Of a DNA stretch of 24,142 nt, positions 7,593-15,250 are shown piece by piece. Every line of letters begins with the position of its first letter. The stretch's first letter is position 1. The stretch is from an uncultured Duganella sp. (lineage in GTDB: Bacteria > Pseudomonadota > Gammaproteobacteria > Burkholderiales > Burkholderiaceae). The notes beneath the pieces are model-generated. The model did not search any database. It was not told where the DNA came from and saw only the letters and a list, made by a program, of their open reading frames with translations. The stretch spans positions 1 to 24,142 of the forward strand of contig CAMLRG010000076.1 in assembly GCA_946482335.1 (NCBI GenBank), in the 5' to 3' direction. A program made the position numbers and the translations under genes.

Positions 7593-8129
7593 ATGAAACG
7601 CACTTCGATCCTGTTCGCATTCCTGTGCGCCGCCGGCCTGGCGCAGGCACAGCAGCCTACCCAAGAAGCAACCCCGGCCCAGCAAGCGGCGCCCGCCGCA
7701 TCCGCCGGCGCCGCCCAAGCCGAAGCCACAGCGCCGGCCCAGCCAGGTCCGGTCGTGCCGGGCTCGGCCCAGCCAGGTCCCGCCGCCGAGCAATTGATCA
7801 TCACCGACCACAAGATCGGCAAGGGGGCCGAAGCCAATGTCGGTGCCACCGTCTACATGCACTACACCGGCTGGCTGTACCGCCCGCTGGCCAAGAACCA
7901 GCGCGGCCGCCAGTTCGACAGCTCGCACCCACGCGGCGAACCGCTGGACTTCAAGCTGGGCACGGGCAAGGTGATCAAGGGGTGGGACCAGGGCATCGTC
8001 GGCATGAAGGTGGGCGGCAAGCGCACCCTCATCATTCCGGCGGAACTGGCTTATGGCGCGCGCGCACTGCCGGGCATTCCTGCCAACTCGGCCCTGATCT
8101 TCGACGTCGAATTGATGGACGTGAAATAA
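7593..8129 (+). CDS. Exported FKBP-type peptidyl-prolyl cis-trans isomerase
   Basis: A 178-residue periplasmic protein-folding enzyme. Residues 1-19 form a Sec signal peptide (MKRTSILFAFLCAAGLAQA|Q). Residues 20-65 are an Ala/Pro/Gln-rich linker, and residues 66-178 an FKBP domain. In it are VYMHYTGWL (87-95), FDSSHPRGEPLDFKLG (108-123), VIKGWDQGIVGMKVGGKRTLIIPAELAYG (127-155) and the final ALIFDVELMDVK. A short insertion, about RPLAKNQRG, sits after TGWLY compared with minimal FKBPs. ATG 7593 is used; the nearby ATG at 7582 is out of frame. The gene is divergent from thpR with a 34-bp spacer and convergent with the dctD-type gene. Confidence 0.93.
   Translation: MKRTSILFAFLCAAGLAQAQQPTQEATPAQQAAPAASAGAAQAEATAPAQPGPVVPGSAQPGPAAEQLIITDHKIGKGAEANVGATVYMHYTGWLYRPLAKNQRGRQFDSSHPRGEPLDFKLGTGKVIKGWDQGIVGMKVGGKRTLIIPAELAYGARALPGIPANSALIFDVELMDVK
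7735..7780 (+). repeat. Direct repeat inside the FKBP linker
   Basis: CGGCCCAGCCAGGTCC occurs at 7735-7750 and again, identically, at 7765-7780. The period is 30 bp (10 codons), so both copies are read in the same frame as AQPGP. It extends the Pro/Ala linker between signal peptide and isomerase domain and may vary in length between strains. Confidence 0.8.
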
Positions 8130-8130
8130 A

Positions 8131-8156
8131 CGGCGCCGGCTGCCGGGCCGGTGCCG
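8131..8156 (-). terminator. Intrinsic terminator after the dctD-type gene
   Basis: CGGCGCCGGC (8131-8140) and GCCGGTGCCG (8147-8156) form a 10-bp stem with one G-T pair and a 6-base loop. Read on the minus strand the hairpin begins one base after the regulator stop codon and is followed by TTTATTT, a U-rich tail. On the plus strand it lies just after the FKBP stop but has no T tract, so termination there would be weaker. Confidence 0.65.
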
Positions 8157-8157
8157 C

Positions 8158-9480
8158 TTAGCGGTAATCCTCGGCGGCCAGCCCGTATTTCTGCATCTTG
8201 TGGTACAGGGTCTGTTTCGGCAGGCCCAGCGCGGTACAGGCGGCGGCGACGTTGCCGCCGGCCGCGCGCAGCGCCTGGTCGATCAGCATGCGTTCGAACG
8301 CGGCGACCTGGTCGGCCAGCGAGGCCGGCGGCGCACTGTCCGTACCGGCGGACAAGCCCAGCACGAAGCGGTCGGCCGCGTTGCGCAATTCGCGCACATT
8401 GCCGGGCCAGTCCTGCGCCATCAACTGCTGCATCTGCGCGGCAGGGACCACGGGGCAGGGCCGCTTGTAGCGCGCCGCCGCATCGAGCAGGAAGTGTTCG
8501 AACAGCAGCGGAATGTCTTCGCGCCGCTCGCGCAGCGGCGGAATTTGCAGCACGATCAGGTTCAGCCGGTAATACAGGTCGCTGCGGAATTTGCCCTGGT
8601 CGGAAAAATCCTTCAAGTCTTCCTTGGAGGCGGCGATCACGCGCACGTCCAGCGGCACCGGGGTATTCGAGCCCAGGCGCTGGATCGAGCGCTCCTGCAA
8701 CACCCGCAACAGCTTGACCTGCATCGCCAGCGGCAAGCTTTCTATCTCGTCCAGGAACAGCGTGCCCCGGTCGGCATGCTCGATCTTGCCGACCTGCCGC
8801 TTGGCGGCGCCGGTGAAGGCGCCTTGCTCATGGCCGAACAGCTCGCTCTCGAAAATCGTTTCCGGGATGGCGCCGCAGTTGACCGGCACGTAGTGGTGCT
8901 TGGCGCGCTCGCTGAACTGGTGCAGGCAGCGCGCCACCAGTTCCTTGCCGGTGCCGGTTTCGCCGTAGATCAACACGTCCGCCGGCTGCCCGGCGACGTC
9001 CAGGATGGTTTGCCGCAAGGCTTGCATGGCAGGCGTATTGCCCAGCAGGCAAGCGTCGATGCCTTCGCTGTGCGCCAGACGCTGGCGCAGCGCATACACT
9101 TCCAGCTGCAGGCGGCGCTTGTCGGCGGCGCGCCGCACCACCTCGGCCAACTGTTCCGACGAATAAGGCTTCTCGATGAAATCGTAGGCGCCGTCGTGCA
9201 TGGCTTGCACCGCCATGGCGATGTCGCCGTGGCCGGTCACCAGGATCACTGGCAGCTCGGCGTCAATGGCGCGCACCGCCGCCAGCAATTCCAGTCCGCT
9301 CATGCCGGGCAGCTTCACGTCGCTCACCAGCACGGCCGCGCTGTGCGCCTGCAGCTGCCGGGCTACCGGCTCGGCACTGTCATAGCTGCTCACCGTGAAG
9401 CCCGCCAGCTCCAGCGCCTGGGCGCTGCCGGCGCGCACGGTCGGGTCGTCTTCGACCAGCAGCACTTGAATATCGTTCAT
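8158..9480 (-). CDS. Sigma-54-dependent response regulator, DctD type
   Basis: A 440-residue enhancer-binding response regulator. Residues 1-120 are a receiver domain with acidic pair D11/D12, phosphoacceptor D54 (LVSDVKLPGM) and K104. Residues 143-380 are a sigma-54 AAA+ domain with Walker A GETGTGKE (173-180), the sigma-54 contact loop GAFTGA (220-225), Walker B LFLDE (241-245) and WPGNVREL. The C-terminal Fis-type helix-turn-helix (about 395-435) reads AAGGNVAAACTALGLPKQTLYHKMQKYG. The ATG at 9480 overlaps the sensor-kinase stop by one base (TAATG), so translation is coupled. It probably activates the candidate -24/-12 promoter at 13747-13762 in front of the symporter. DctD is the closest family I recognise; the inducing substrate is unproven. 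Confidence 0.9.
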   Translation of the reverse strand: MNDIQVLLVEDDPTVRAGSAQALELAGFTVSSYDSAEPVARQLQAHSAAVLVSDVKLPGMSGLELLAAVRAIDAELPVILVTGHGDIAMAVQAMHDGAYDFIEKPYSSEQLAEVVRRAADKRRLQLEVYALRQRLAHSEGIDACLLGNTPAMQALRQTILDVAGQPADVLIYGETGTGKELVARCLHQFSERAKHHYVPVNCGAIPETIFESELFGHEQGAFTGAAKRQVGKIEHADRGTLFLDEIESLPLAMQVKLLRVLQERSIQRLGSNTPVPLDVRVIAASKEDLKDFSDQGKFRSDLYYRLNLIVLQIPPLRERREDIPLLFEHFLLDAAARYKRPCPVVPAAQMQQLMAQDWPGNVRELRNAADRFVLGLSAGTDSAPPASLADQVAAFERMLIDQALRAAGGNVAAACTALGLPKQTLYHKMQKYGLAAEDYR

Positions 9481-11321
9481 TACGTCTCCTGCGCCGCTTT
9501 GAGTTCGATCACGAAACAGGCGCCGGCACTGCCCTGTTCCGCTTTGAGGCTACCGCCGAAGTCGCGGATGATCTGTTCCGAAATGGCCAGGCCCAGCCCC
9601 AAGCCTTCGCCTTGCGGCTTGGTGGTATAGAAGGGCTCGAACAGCCTTGCGCGCACTTCGTCGCTGAGGCCGGGGCCGCTGTCGGCCACCCGGATCAGCA
9701 CGCGCCCCGGCTTGTTGCTGACTTCCAGCACCAGCTCGCGCACCGCGCAACCGGCCATCGAATCGAGGGCATTGGTCATCAGGTTCAACAAGACCTGCTC
9801 CAGCCGGTTGCTGTCGCATAAGGCATAGATGTCGGCCTGGTCGATGCGCAACTGGAAAGCCACCTTGTCGAGCTGGATGCGGCGCTCCACCAGCACCAGC
9901 GCGTTCGAAATCGAGGTATGGATGGACACCGGGCCCAGCTCCAGGTTCGACTTGCGCGCGAAACTTTTCAGCTTGCCGGTAATGGTACCCATGCGGGCCA
10001 CCACTTGCGAAATAGTCTTCAGATTGTTGCGCACCTCGTCCATGCGGCCGCGCTCGAACAGCAGCACGGCATTGTCGGACATGGTGCGCAGCGCCGTCAG
10101 CGGCTGGTTCAGTTCGTGCGTGATGCTGGCCGACAACTGGCCCAGCACGGCCAGTTTGCCCGCCTGGAACAGCTCGTTCTGCGTGATCTGCAACTGCTGC
10201 TCGGCCTGGCGCCGCACTGCCACTTCCTTGCTCAAATCCTGGGTCATGCGCGCCAGGCTGGCGGTGCGCTCGTCCACCATGCGTTCAAGCTCCTGCTTGG
10301 AACGCATGCGCTGGCGCCAGTACAGGAACAGCAGCACCAGGAAGCCGTAGGCCAGCAGCGCGAACAGGAAAGCCAGGCTGGCATTGCCGCGCGCCGAACT
10401 GAGGTCGGACAGATAAATGAATGTCCAGTCACGCGGGGCCAGCGAACGGGTCTGGGCCAGCATCAGCGGCGGCGCGCCGGCCTGGCCGGTATTGCCGTCG
10501 CGGATGGCGAGCAGCCGGTGGCCATTGGACAGCGGCCGGTCATGCGCCAGCGCCAGGGCCGGCAGCGCTTGCCCGAAGTACTGGCGGGTTTGCGCCAGTT
10601 CGTCGCGTACGCTGGCCGGCAGTGGCTTCAGGGTCTTGAATTTCCAGGCCGGGTCGGAGCTGAGGAAGATCACCCCATTGGCATCCACCAGCGCGACCTT
10701 GTCGGCGCCCTGGGTCCAGCTGTGCTGCTGGCTTTCGATGCTGACCTTGATCGCCGCCACGCCCAGCATGCGGCCTTCCTTGTAGATGCCGTGGGCATAG
10801 AAATAGCCCGGCTCCAGGCTGGTGGTGCCGACCCCGTAAAAGCCGCCGGGACGGCCGCGCAGCGCATTGCGGATGTACGGGCGGAAGTTGACGTCGTCGC
10901 CCACGAAGCTGTCCTTCTGGCGCCAGTTGCTGGCGGCCTGGGTGCGGCCTTGCAGGTTGACGATGTAAATATTGCTGGACTCGGCCTTGCGGTTCAAGCC
11001 TTCCAGGTATTCGTTGACGCGGTGGCGCGCGTCGTCGTCGCCCGGCTGCTCCAGCAGCCGGATCACGTCCTTTTCCAGCTCGAGCATGCGCGGCACCAGG
11101 TCGTACTTGTCGAGCAGGTTTTCCAGGCTGGTGGCATAGACTTCCAGCCGCTGCGCACCGGCGCCGCGCAAGCGTTCGGCGCTGACGCGGTCGGCCCACC
11201 AGTAGGCCAGGTAGGGCAGCGTCAAGCCCGCCAGCAAGACCAGCCCCCAAACGGTACGGACGTGCTGCGTCGGACGCGGCTGTGCTGGGTGCGGGACGGC
11301 GATGGCGGGCTGGACTGGCAT
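9480..11321 (-). CDS. Membrane sensor histidine kinase, DctB type
   Basis: A 613-residue inner-membrane kinase. One membrane segment lies at about 24-42, a periplasmic double-Cache-like sensor region at about 45-300 (DDVNFRPYIRNALRGRPGGFYGVGTTSLEPGYFYA is typical of DctB), and a second membrane segment at about 315-334. A coiled linker then leads to HisKA with phosphoacceptor H402 (SASITHELNQPLTALRTM) and to the ATPase domain with N517, DSGPG (547-551) and GEGLGLGL (571-578). Such kinases sense C4-dicarboxylates or related acids outside the membrane and phosphorylate the DctD regulator encoded next. The start ATG 11321 is 24 bp after the porin stop and has no clear ribosome binding site. The ligand is inferred from family and context only. 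Confidence 0.9.
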   Translation of the reverse strand: MPVQPAIAVPHPAQPRPTQHVRTVWGLVLLAGLTLPYLAYWWADRVSAERLRGAGAQRLEVYATSLENLLDKYDLVPRMLELEKDVIRLLEQPGDDDARHRVNEYLEGLNRKAESSNIYIVNLQGRTQAASNWRQKDSFVGDDVNFRPYIRNALRGRPGGFYGVGTTSLEPGYFYAHGIYKEGRMLGVAAIKVSIESQQHSWTQGADKVALVDANGVIFLSSDPAWKFKTLKPLPASVRDELAQTRQYFGQALPALALAHDRPLSNGHRLLAIRDGNTGQAGAPPLMLAQTRSLAPRDWTFIYLSDLSSARGNASLAFLFALLAYGFLVLLFLYWRQRMRSKQELERMVDERTASLARMTQDLSKEVAVRRQAEQQLQITQNELFQAGKLAVLGQLSASITHELNQPLTALRTMSDNAVLLFERGRMDEVRNNLKTISQVVARMGTITGKLKSFARKSNLELGPVSIHTSISNALVLVERRIQLDKVAFQLRIDQADIYALCDSNRLEQVLLNLMTNALDSMAGCAVRELVLEVSNKPGRVLIRVADSGPGLSDEVRARLFEPFYTTKPQGEGLGLGLAISEQIIRDFGGSLKAEQGSAGACFVIELKAAQET

Positions 11322-11345
11322 AACGGCAACTATAGCAAACCTGGT

Positions 11346-12410
11346 TTACAACACGTGGCGCAACCCCAGGTTGATGGCGCTGCGGCCCTTGCCGTCGTCG
11401 GTGGCATTGCCGACCGTGAAGGCGGCGCCATTGCGGTTGCCGATGCGGCCGTAGGCTGCGTACAAGTCGGTTTGCCGCGACAGGCCGTACAGGTAAGCCA
11501 CGCCGAACTGGCGTGCATCCTGCTTGGCCGCGCTGCGGTCCAGGTGCTGCACCACCGAACCGGCGAAGCGGTGCGGACCGTAGTTCGCGCACAGGCCCAG
11601 CACCACGTCACGGCTGGCCACGCCGGGCTGGCCGACCGTGCCGCCGCTCACGATCGCGCCGGCCGCGCTGCTGGACAGCAGGGCGGCGCCGCCGCCCACG
11701 GTGCCCATGCCGCGGTTGTCGGCGTAAGCGGCATGCAACTGGTAGGCGCCCAGCGTGTAGCGCGCCGCCAGCAGGGTATGGCGTGCATGCAGTCTGCCTT
11801 CCGCATGTTCGCGCCGGTGGTGTGCCAGCGCCACCGACAGCGGCCCCTGCGCGTAGTTGACGGCGCCGCTCAACGCGCGCTTGCGGGTGCTGTCGCCCGC
11901 CACTTCGCCGGCACTGTAGGCCAGGTCGGCCGACCAGCCACCCAGTTTGGGCGAGGTGTAGCGCAGTGAATTGTCCATGCGGCGGTTGGGCACCATCAGG
12001 TTGGCCGCCTGGCCTGCCAGGCCATCGCCGAAGGGATCGCCAATATCGAGCAAGGCCATGAAATAGGGCGAATATTGGCGCCCCGCGCTGAGCGCGCCGA
12101 GCGGGCCACGCAGCGCAACGAAGGATTGGCGGCCAAAGGCCAGTCCGCCTTGCCCGGCGGCGCCGCTATCCATGGCGACGCCGCTCTCGATGACGAAGCT
12201 GGCCGACAGGCCGCCGCCTAGGTCTTCCGTGCCTTTGAAGCCGAGGCGGGAACCGGAGGCGACGCCGCTGCTCAGGTTGGCGGTATGGCCGGCGCTGCCG
12301 CCGCGCTCAAGCACGATGCCGACGTCGGCCACGCCATAGATTTTCACGCCGGTTTGGGCGTGCGCCGTGCAGCAGGACAGGGCCAGCAGGGTGATGACAG
12401 GGTAGTTCAT
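11346..12410 (-). CDS. Outer-membrane porin of the betaproteobacterial general porin family
   Basis: A 354-residue trimeric beta-barrel porin type with signal peptide MNYPVITLLALSCCTAHA|Q. The mature protein begins TGVKIYGVADVG, and LGFKGTEDLGGGLSASFVIE (about 56-75) is a strong family signature, as are FGRQSFVALRG, GRQYSPYF, NSLRYTSPKLGG and the C-terminal DLYAAYGRIGN. It likely admits the substrate taken up by the adjacent symporter. The ATG at 12410 is preceded by TAAGGAG, where the symporter stop codon forms part of the Shine-Dalgarno sequence. Oddity: the C-terminus is LRHVL (codon TTG) rather than the usual terminal Phe used for outer-membrane assembly. Confidence 0.92.
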   Translation of the reverse strand: MNYPVITLLALSCCTAHAQTGVKIYGVADVGIVLERGGSAGHTANLSSGVASGSRLGFKGTEDLGGGLSASFVIESGVAMDSGAAGQGGLAFGRQSFVALRGPLGALSAGRQYSPYFMALLDIGDPFGDGLAGQAANLMVPNRRMDNSLRYTSPKLGGWSADLAYSAGEVAGDSTRKRALSGAVNYAQGPLSVALAHHRREHAEGRLHARHTLLAARYTLGAYQLHAAYADNRGMGTVGGGAALLSSSAAGAIVSGGTVGQPGVASRDVVLGLCANYGPHRFAGSVVQHLDRSAAKQDARQFGVAYLYGLSRQTDLYAAYGRIGNRNGAAFTVGNATDDGKGRSAINLGLRHVL

Positions 12411-12419
12411 TGGTTCTCC

Positions 12420-13691
12420 TTATGCCGCGCGCACGTAGCTGTGCTCGTCCGCTTTTTCTTCCGCGCCCAGGGCGCCTTCCCATTTCGCCACGACAGCGGT
12501 GGCGATCGCATTGCCGACCGCGTTGGTGGCCGAGCGCCCCATGTCCAGGAACTGGTCGACGCCCATCAGCAGCAGCAAGCCGGCTTCCGGGATGTTGAAT
12601 TGGGTCAGGGTGGCGGCGATCACGACCAGCGAGGCGCGCGGCACGCCGGCCATGCCTTTCGAGGTCAGCATCAACAGCAGCAGCATGGTGATTTGCGTGC
12701 CGAGCGACAGGTCGATGCCGTAGGCCTGGGCGATGAACAGTACCGCGAAGGTGCAATACATCATCGAGCCGTCCAGGTTGAAGGAATAGCCCATCGGCAG
12801 GACGAAGCTGGAAATACGGCGCTGCACGCCGAATTTGTCGAGCGCGACCAGCAGCTTCGGGTACGCCGCTTCCGAGCTGGCGGTGGAGAAGGCGAGCAGG
12901 AACGGTTCGCGGATCAGGCCCACCAGGCGCAGCACGCGCGGGCCCAGCACGGCGAACCCGGCGCCGACCAGCAGCACCCACAGGATGGCCAGGCCCAGGT
13001 AGAAGCCGCCCATGAACTTGGCAAACGTGGCGAGGATGCCGAGACCGTTGGTGGTGACCACCGATGCCATGGCGGCGAACACGGCCAGCGGGGCCATGTT
13101 CATGATGGCGCCGGTAATGCGCAGCATCACTTGCGCCAGCTCGTCGACCACGGCCAGCAGGCGCTTGCCGCTGTCACCCAGCGCGCCCAGGGCGGAGCCG
13201 AAGAAGATCGAGAACACCAGCACTTGCAGGATCTCGTTATTGGCCATGGCTTCGATGGGCGACTTGGGCACCACGTGGCTGATGAAATCCTTCAGCGTGA
13301 AGGCCGAGGTTTTCAAGCCGGTACTGGCATCGATGGCGGGCAGCGGCAAGCCCAGGTTGGTGCCCAGCTGCATCAGGTTCGACAGCAGCATGCCGAGCGC
13401 CAGCGAGAACAGCGAAGCGACGATGAACCAGGCGAACGCCTTGGCGCCGATGCGCCCGGCGGCCTTGCCGTCGCTCAGGTTGGCGATGCCGACGGTGAGG
13501 GTGGAGAACACCAGCAGCGCAATGATCATCTTGATCAGGCGCAGGAAGATGTCGGTCACCAGCGAGATATGGGCGGAAATGTCGGCGGTCAGTTTCTTGT
13601 CGGGGAACACCGTGTGACAAGCGTAGCCGACCGCGATGCCAAGCAGCATCGCGAACAGGATATAGAGGGTGAGGGGGCGCTTCTTTTGCAT
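12420..13691 (-). CDS. Dicarboxylate/amino acid:cation symporter (DctA/GltP family)
   Basis: A 423-residue inner-membrane symporter of the DAACS family, which imports C4-dicarboxylates or acidic amino acids with protons or sodium. It has eight or so hydrophobic helices, starting LTLYILFAMLLGIAVGYA. Substrate-site segments typical of the family are STASSEAAYPKL, PMGYSFNLDGSMMYCTFAVLFIAQA, LTSKGMAGVPRASLVVIAATL and the C-terminal DMGRSATNAVGNAIATAVVAKW. I chose ATG 13691 (MQKKRPLTLY) because GGAGA lies 7 bases upstream; the open frame continues 20 codons further but through the leader hairpin. It is the first gene of a four-gene unit with porin, sensor and sigma-54 regulator. That context favours a C4-dicarboxylate, but the motif set alone does not separate DctA from glutamate/aspartate carriers. 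Confidence 0.9.
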   Translation of the reverse strand: MQKKRPLTLYILFAMLLGIAVGYACHTVFPDKKLTADISAHISLVTDIFLRLIKMIIALLVFSTLTVGIANLSDGKAAGRIGAKAFAWFIVASLFSLALGMLLSNLMQLGTNLGLPLPAIDASTGLKTSAFTLKDFISHVVPKSPIEAMANNEILQVLVFSIFFGSALGALGDSGKRLLAVVDELAQVMLRITGAIMNMAPLAVFAAMASVVTTNGLGILATFAKFMGGFYLGLAILWVLLVGAGFAVLGPRVLRLVGLIREPFLLAFSTASSEAAYPKLLVALDKFGVQRRISSFVLPMGYSFNLDGSMMYCTFAVLFIAQAYGIDLSLGTQITMLLLLMLTSKGMAGVPRASLVVIAATLTQFNIPEAGLLLLMGVDQFLDMGRSATNAVGNAIATAVVAKWEGALGAEEKADEHSYVRAA

Positions 13692-13710
13692 ACCGGTCTC
13701 CGTTGTTGTC

Positions 13711-13738
13711 AGGTCCCCGCGGCGGAGGGCGGGGTCCT
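13711..13738 (-). promoter_or_regulatory. Stem-loop at the predicted 5' end of the symporter mRNA
   Basis: AGGTCCCCGC (13711-13720) and GCGGGGTCCT (13729-13738) pair with one mismatch across an 8-base loop. The sigma-54 site predicts transcription to begin near 13736, so this hairpin would be at the extreme 5' end of the message, 20 bases before the ATG. It could stabilise the mRNA or affect initiation. Confidence 0.4.
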
Positions 13739-13746
13739 GGCTCAAC

Positions 13747-13762
13747 AGCAAGCCGTATGCCT
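13747..13762 (-). promoter_or_regulatory. Candidate sigma-54 (-24/-12) promoter for the symporter operon
   Basis: On the minus strand AGGCATACGGCTTGCT matches the sigma-54 consensus TGGCACG-N4-TTGCW in the GGCA and TTGCT blocks, with exactly 10 bases between the GG and GC dinucleotides. The expected start of transcription is near 13736, about 45 bases before the symporter ATG. A DctD-type sigma-54 activator is encoded in the same operon, which makes a chance match less likely. Confidence 0.6.
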
Positions 13763-13784
13763 GCTGGATGGATTACCGGTAAGT

Positions 13785-13799
13785 GCTTGATTTACAAGC
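13785..13799. promoter_or_regulatory. Small inverted repeat upstream of the sigma-54 promoter
   Basis: GCTTG-ATTTA-CAAGC is centred about 56 bp upstream of the predicted start. A second one, ATTGC-N7-GCAAT at 13816-13832, is centred about 88 bp upstream. Either could be an upstream activator site for the DctD-type regulator; the arms are short and could be chance. Confidence 0.25.
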
Positions 13800-13836
13800 T
13801 GTCTGGATCTTCTCTATTGCCGAAGCAGCAATCAAT

Positions 13837-13872
13837 CCGCCCCATTATTCGGATAGCCCGAAAGGGGGGCGG
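13837..13872. terminator. Nested hairpin after the metal exporter gene
   Basis: CCGCCCC (13837-13843) pairs with GGGGCGG (13866-13872). Inside, TTCGG (13848-13852) pairs with CCGAA (13858-13862). It begins 15 bases after the exporter stop codon on the minus strand. There is no T run, so it is at best a weak or Rho-assisted terminator separating the exporter from the symporter operon. Confidence 0.35.
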
Positions 13873-13887
13873 TATGAATTGTTGGAC

Positions 13888-14931
13888 TTAATGGGCGTGG
13901 CCGTGGTGATGGCCGGGCGCGTGGTCGTGATCATGGTCGTGCGTGTGATCGTGATCATGATCATGGTCGTGGTGGTCATGGTCGTCCTCGTGCGCGTGGC
14001 CATGGCCGTGCAGGCTGCATTCATGCTGCGTGGTGCCTTGCTCGGTTTGCAGTGTGGTGTGGTGGATGCCGAATTGCTCTTTCAACTGGCGCGCGATGTC
14101 GTCGATCACCCTATCGCCCGGATAGCCGCCCGGCATGACCAGATGGCAGGTCAAGGCGACGTCGGTCGTGCTCATCGACCAGATGTGCAGGTCATGCACG
14201 CCGCTCACGCCCGGGCGGGCCAGCAGGAAGGCTTCCACTTCGCCGGCGTCCACGTTGCCGGGGACCGCGCCCAGGGTCATGTCCAGCGCTTCGCGCAGCA
14301 AGGCCCAGGTGCTCTTCATGATCAGCACCACGATGACCAGCGACACCGCGGGATCGATCCACGCCCAGCCGGTGGACATCACCACCAGGCCCGCGATCAG
14401 CACGCCGAGCGAGATGGCCGCATCGGCCGCCAGGTGCAGGTAGGCGCCGCGGATGTTCAGGTCGTCCTTGCTGCCCTTCATGAACAGCCAGGCCGAAATG
14501 CCGTTGACCGCGATGCCGATACCGGCCACCACCGAAACGGTCAAGCCCGCCACCGGCGTCGGCGCCATCAAGCGCTCGACGGCGCCCCAGGCGATGGCGC
14601 CGGTGGCCGCCATCAGCAGCATGCCATTGAACAGCGCCGCCAGGATGGAGCTGCTGCGCAAGCCATAGGTATAGCGGCCCGACGGTTCGCGCTTGGCCAG
14701 GATGGCCGCGCCCCAGGCCAGGATCAGGCTGAGCACGTCCGACAGGTTGTGGCCGGCGTCGGCCATCAGGGCGGTGGAATTGGCCAGGAAGCCATAAAAG
14801 AACTCGATCGCCACAAAGGCGGCGTTGAGCGCGATCGCGGTGGCGAAAGCGCGGCCATGGCCGACGTCGCCGTGATGGTGGTGGTGATGGCCGTGGTCGT
14901 GGCCATGTCCGTGATGATGGTGGGCGCTCAT
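13888..14931 (-). CDS. Histidine-rich cation diffusion facilitator (CzcD/ZitB type)
   Basis: A 347-residue inner-membrane exporter that moves Zn2+ (possibly Co2+, Cd2+ or Ni2+) out of the cytoplasm in exchange for protons. Six membrane segments lie between about residues 28 and 208. The transport site reads H61-x3-D65 (HNLSD) in helix 2 and H166-x3-D170 (HLAAD) in helix 5, the HD-HD arrangement of zinc-type CDFs. The cytoplasmic C-terminal domain (about 212-300) has VHDLHIWSMS. Both ends are histidine-rich: residues 4-26, and 308-347 with alternating His/Asp, likely metal-gathering tails. ATG 14931 overlaps the repressor stop in ATGA. It belongs with the upstream ArsR-type metal sensor, so induction by zinc is expected. 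Confidence 0.93.
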   Translation of the reverse strand: MSAHHHHGHGHDHGHHHHHHGDVGHGRAFATAIALNAAFVAIEFFYGFLANSTALMADAGHNLSDVLSLILAWGAAILAKREPSGRYTYGLRSSSILAALFNGMLLMAATGAIAWGAVERLMAPTPVAGLTVSVVAGIGIAVNGISAWLFMKGSKDDLNIRGAYLHLAADAAISLGVLIAGLVVMSTGWAWIDPAVSLVIVVLIMKSTWALLREALDMTLGAVPGNVDAGEVEAFLLARPGVSGVHDLHIWSMSTTDVALTCHLVMPGGYPGDRVIDDIARQLKEQFGIHHTTLQTEQGTTQHECSLHGHGHAHEDDHDHHDHDHDHDHTHDHDHDHAPGHHHGHAH

Positions 14932-15245
14932 TGCTCGCTTCCGTTGGCTGGTTCGGCGATGTGCTCCAGCATATCGCGCAGGACACCGCTGATATGGGCA
15001 TCGGCGGTGGAATAAAAGACTTGCTTGCCCTGGCGCCCGGATTTCACGATGCGGGCCCCGCGCAGCAAGCGCAGGTGGTGGCTGACCAGGGACGAGCTCA
15101 GTTGCAGCGAGCCCGCAATTTCGCTCACCGCGATTGGCTGCTCGAGGCAAGCCAGCACGATGCGCAACCGCGTCGGATCGCCCAGCAGGTGGAACAGATC
15201 AGCCAGCTCCGCGACGAAAGCGTCGTTGTCAGGATAGATAGCCAT
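14928..15245 (-). CDS. ArsR/SmtB-family metal-sensing repressor, zinc (alpha-5) type
   Basis: A 105-residue winged-helix repressor. The DNA-binding region reads LFHLLGDPTRLRIVLAC and, as recognition helix, LSSSLVSHHLRLLRGA (about 49-64), followed by a VFYS wing. Near the C-terminus D82-x-H84-x10-H95-x2-E98 reproduces the spacing of the SmtB/CzrA alpha-5 zinc site; the alpha-3 cysteine pair of arsenic and cadmium sensors is absent. It should release DNA when zinc binds, freeing the exporter gene that follows with a 4-bp overlap. ATG 15245 was chosen; a TTG at 15254 is also possible and would touch the operator. No Shine-Dalgarno is visible for either. A TGAA-N6-TTCA palindrome lies directly upstream. 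Confidence 0.92.
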   Translation of the reverse strand: MAIYPDNDAFVAELADLFHLLGDPTRLRIVLACLEQPIAVSEIAGSLQLSSSLVSHHLRLLRGARIVKSGRQGKQVFYSTADAHISGVLRDMLEHIAEPANGSEQ

Positions 15246-15250
15246 AGCAA

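Noticed and set aside
9918..11969. A 683-codon open frame on the plus strand across the sensor-kinase and porin genes
   Set aside because: It is antisense to two clearly conserved proteins, has low-complexity Gln/His/Ala/Gly composition typical of a GC-rich shadow frame, and crosses the boundary between two genes.
12285..13790. A 501-codon plus-strand frame over the symporter
   Set aside because: Its Gln/His/Gly-rich sequence mirrors the hydrophobic symporter on the other strand.
13890..14010. Repetitive DNA that could suggest a tandem-repeat locus or CRISPR-like array
   Set aside because: The repeats are short and irregular and are fully explained by His/Asp codons of the exporter tail; there are no uniform repeats or spacers.
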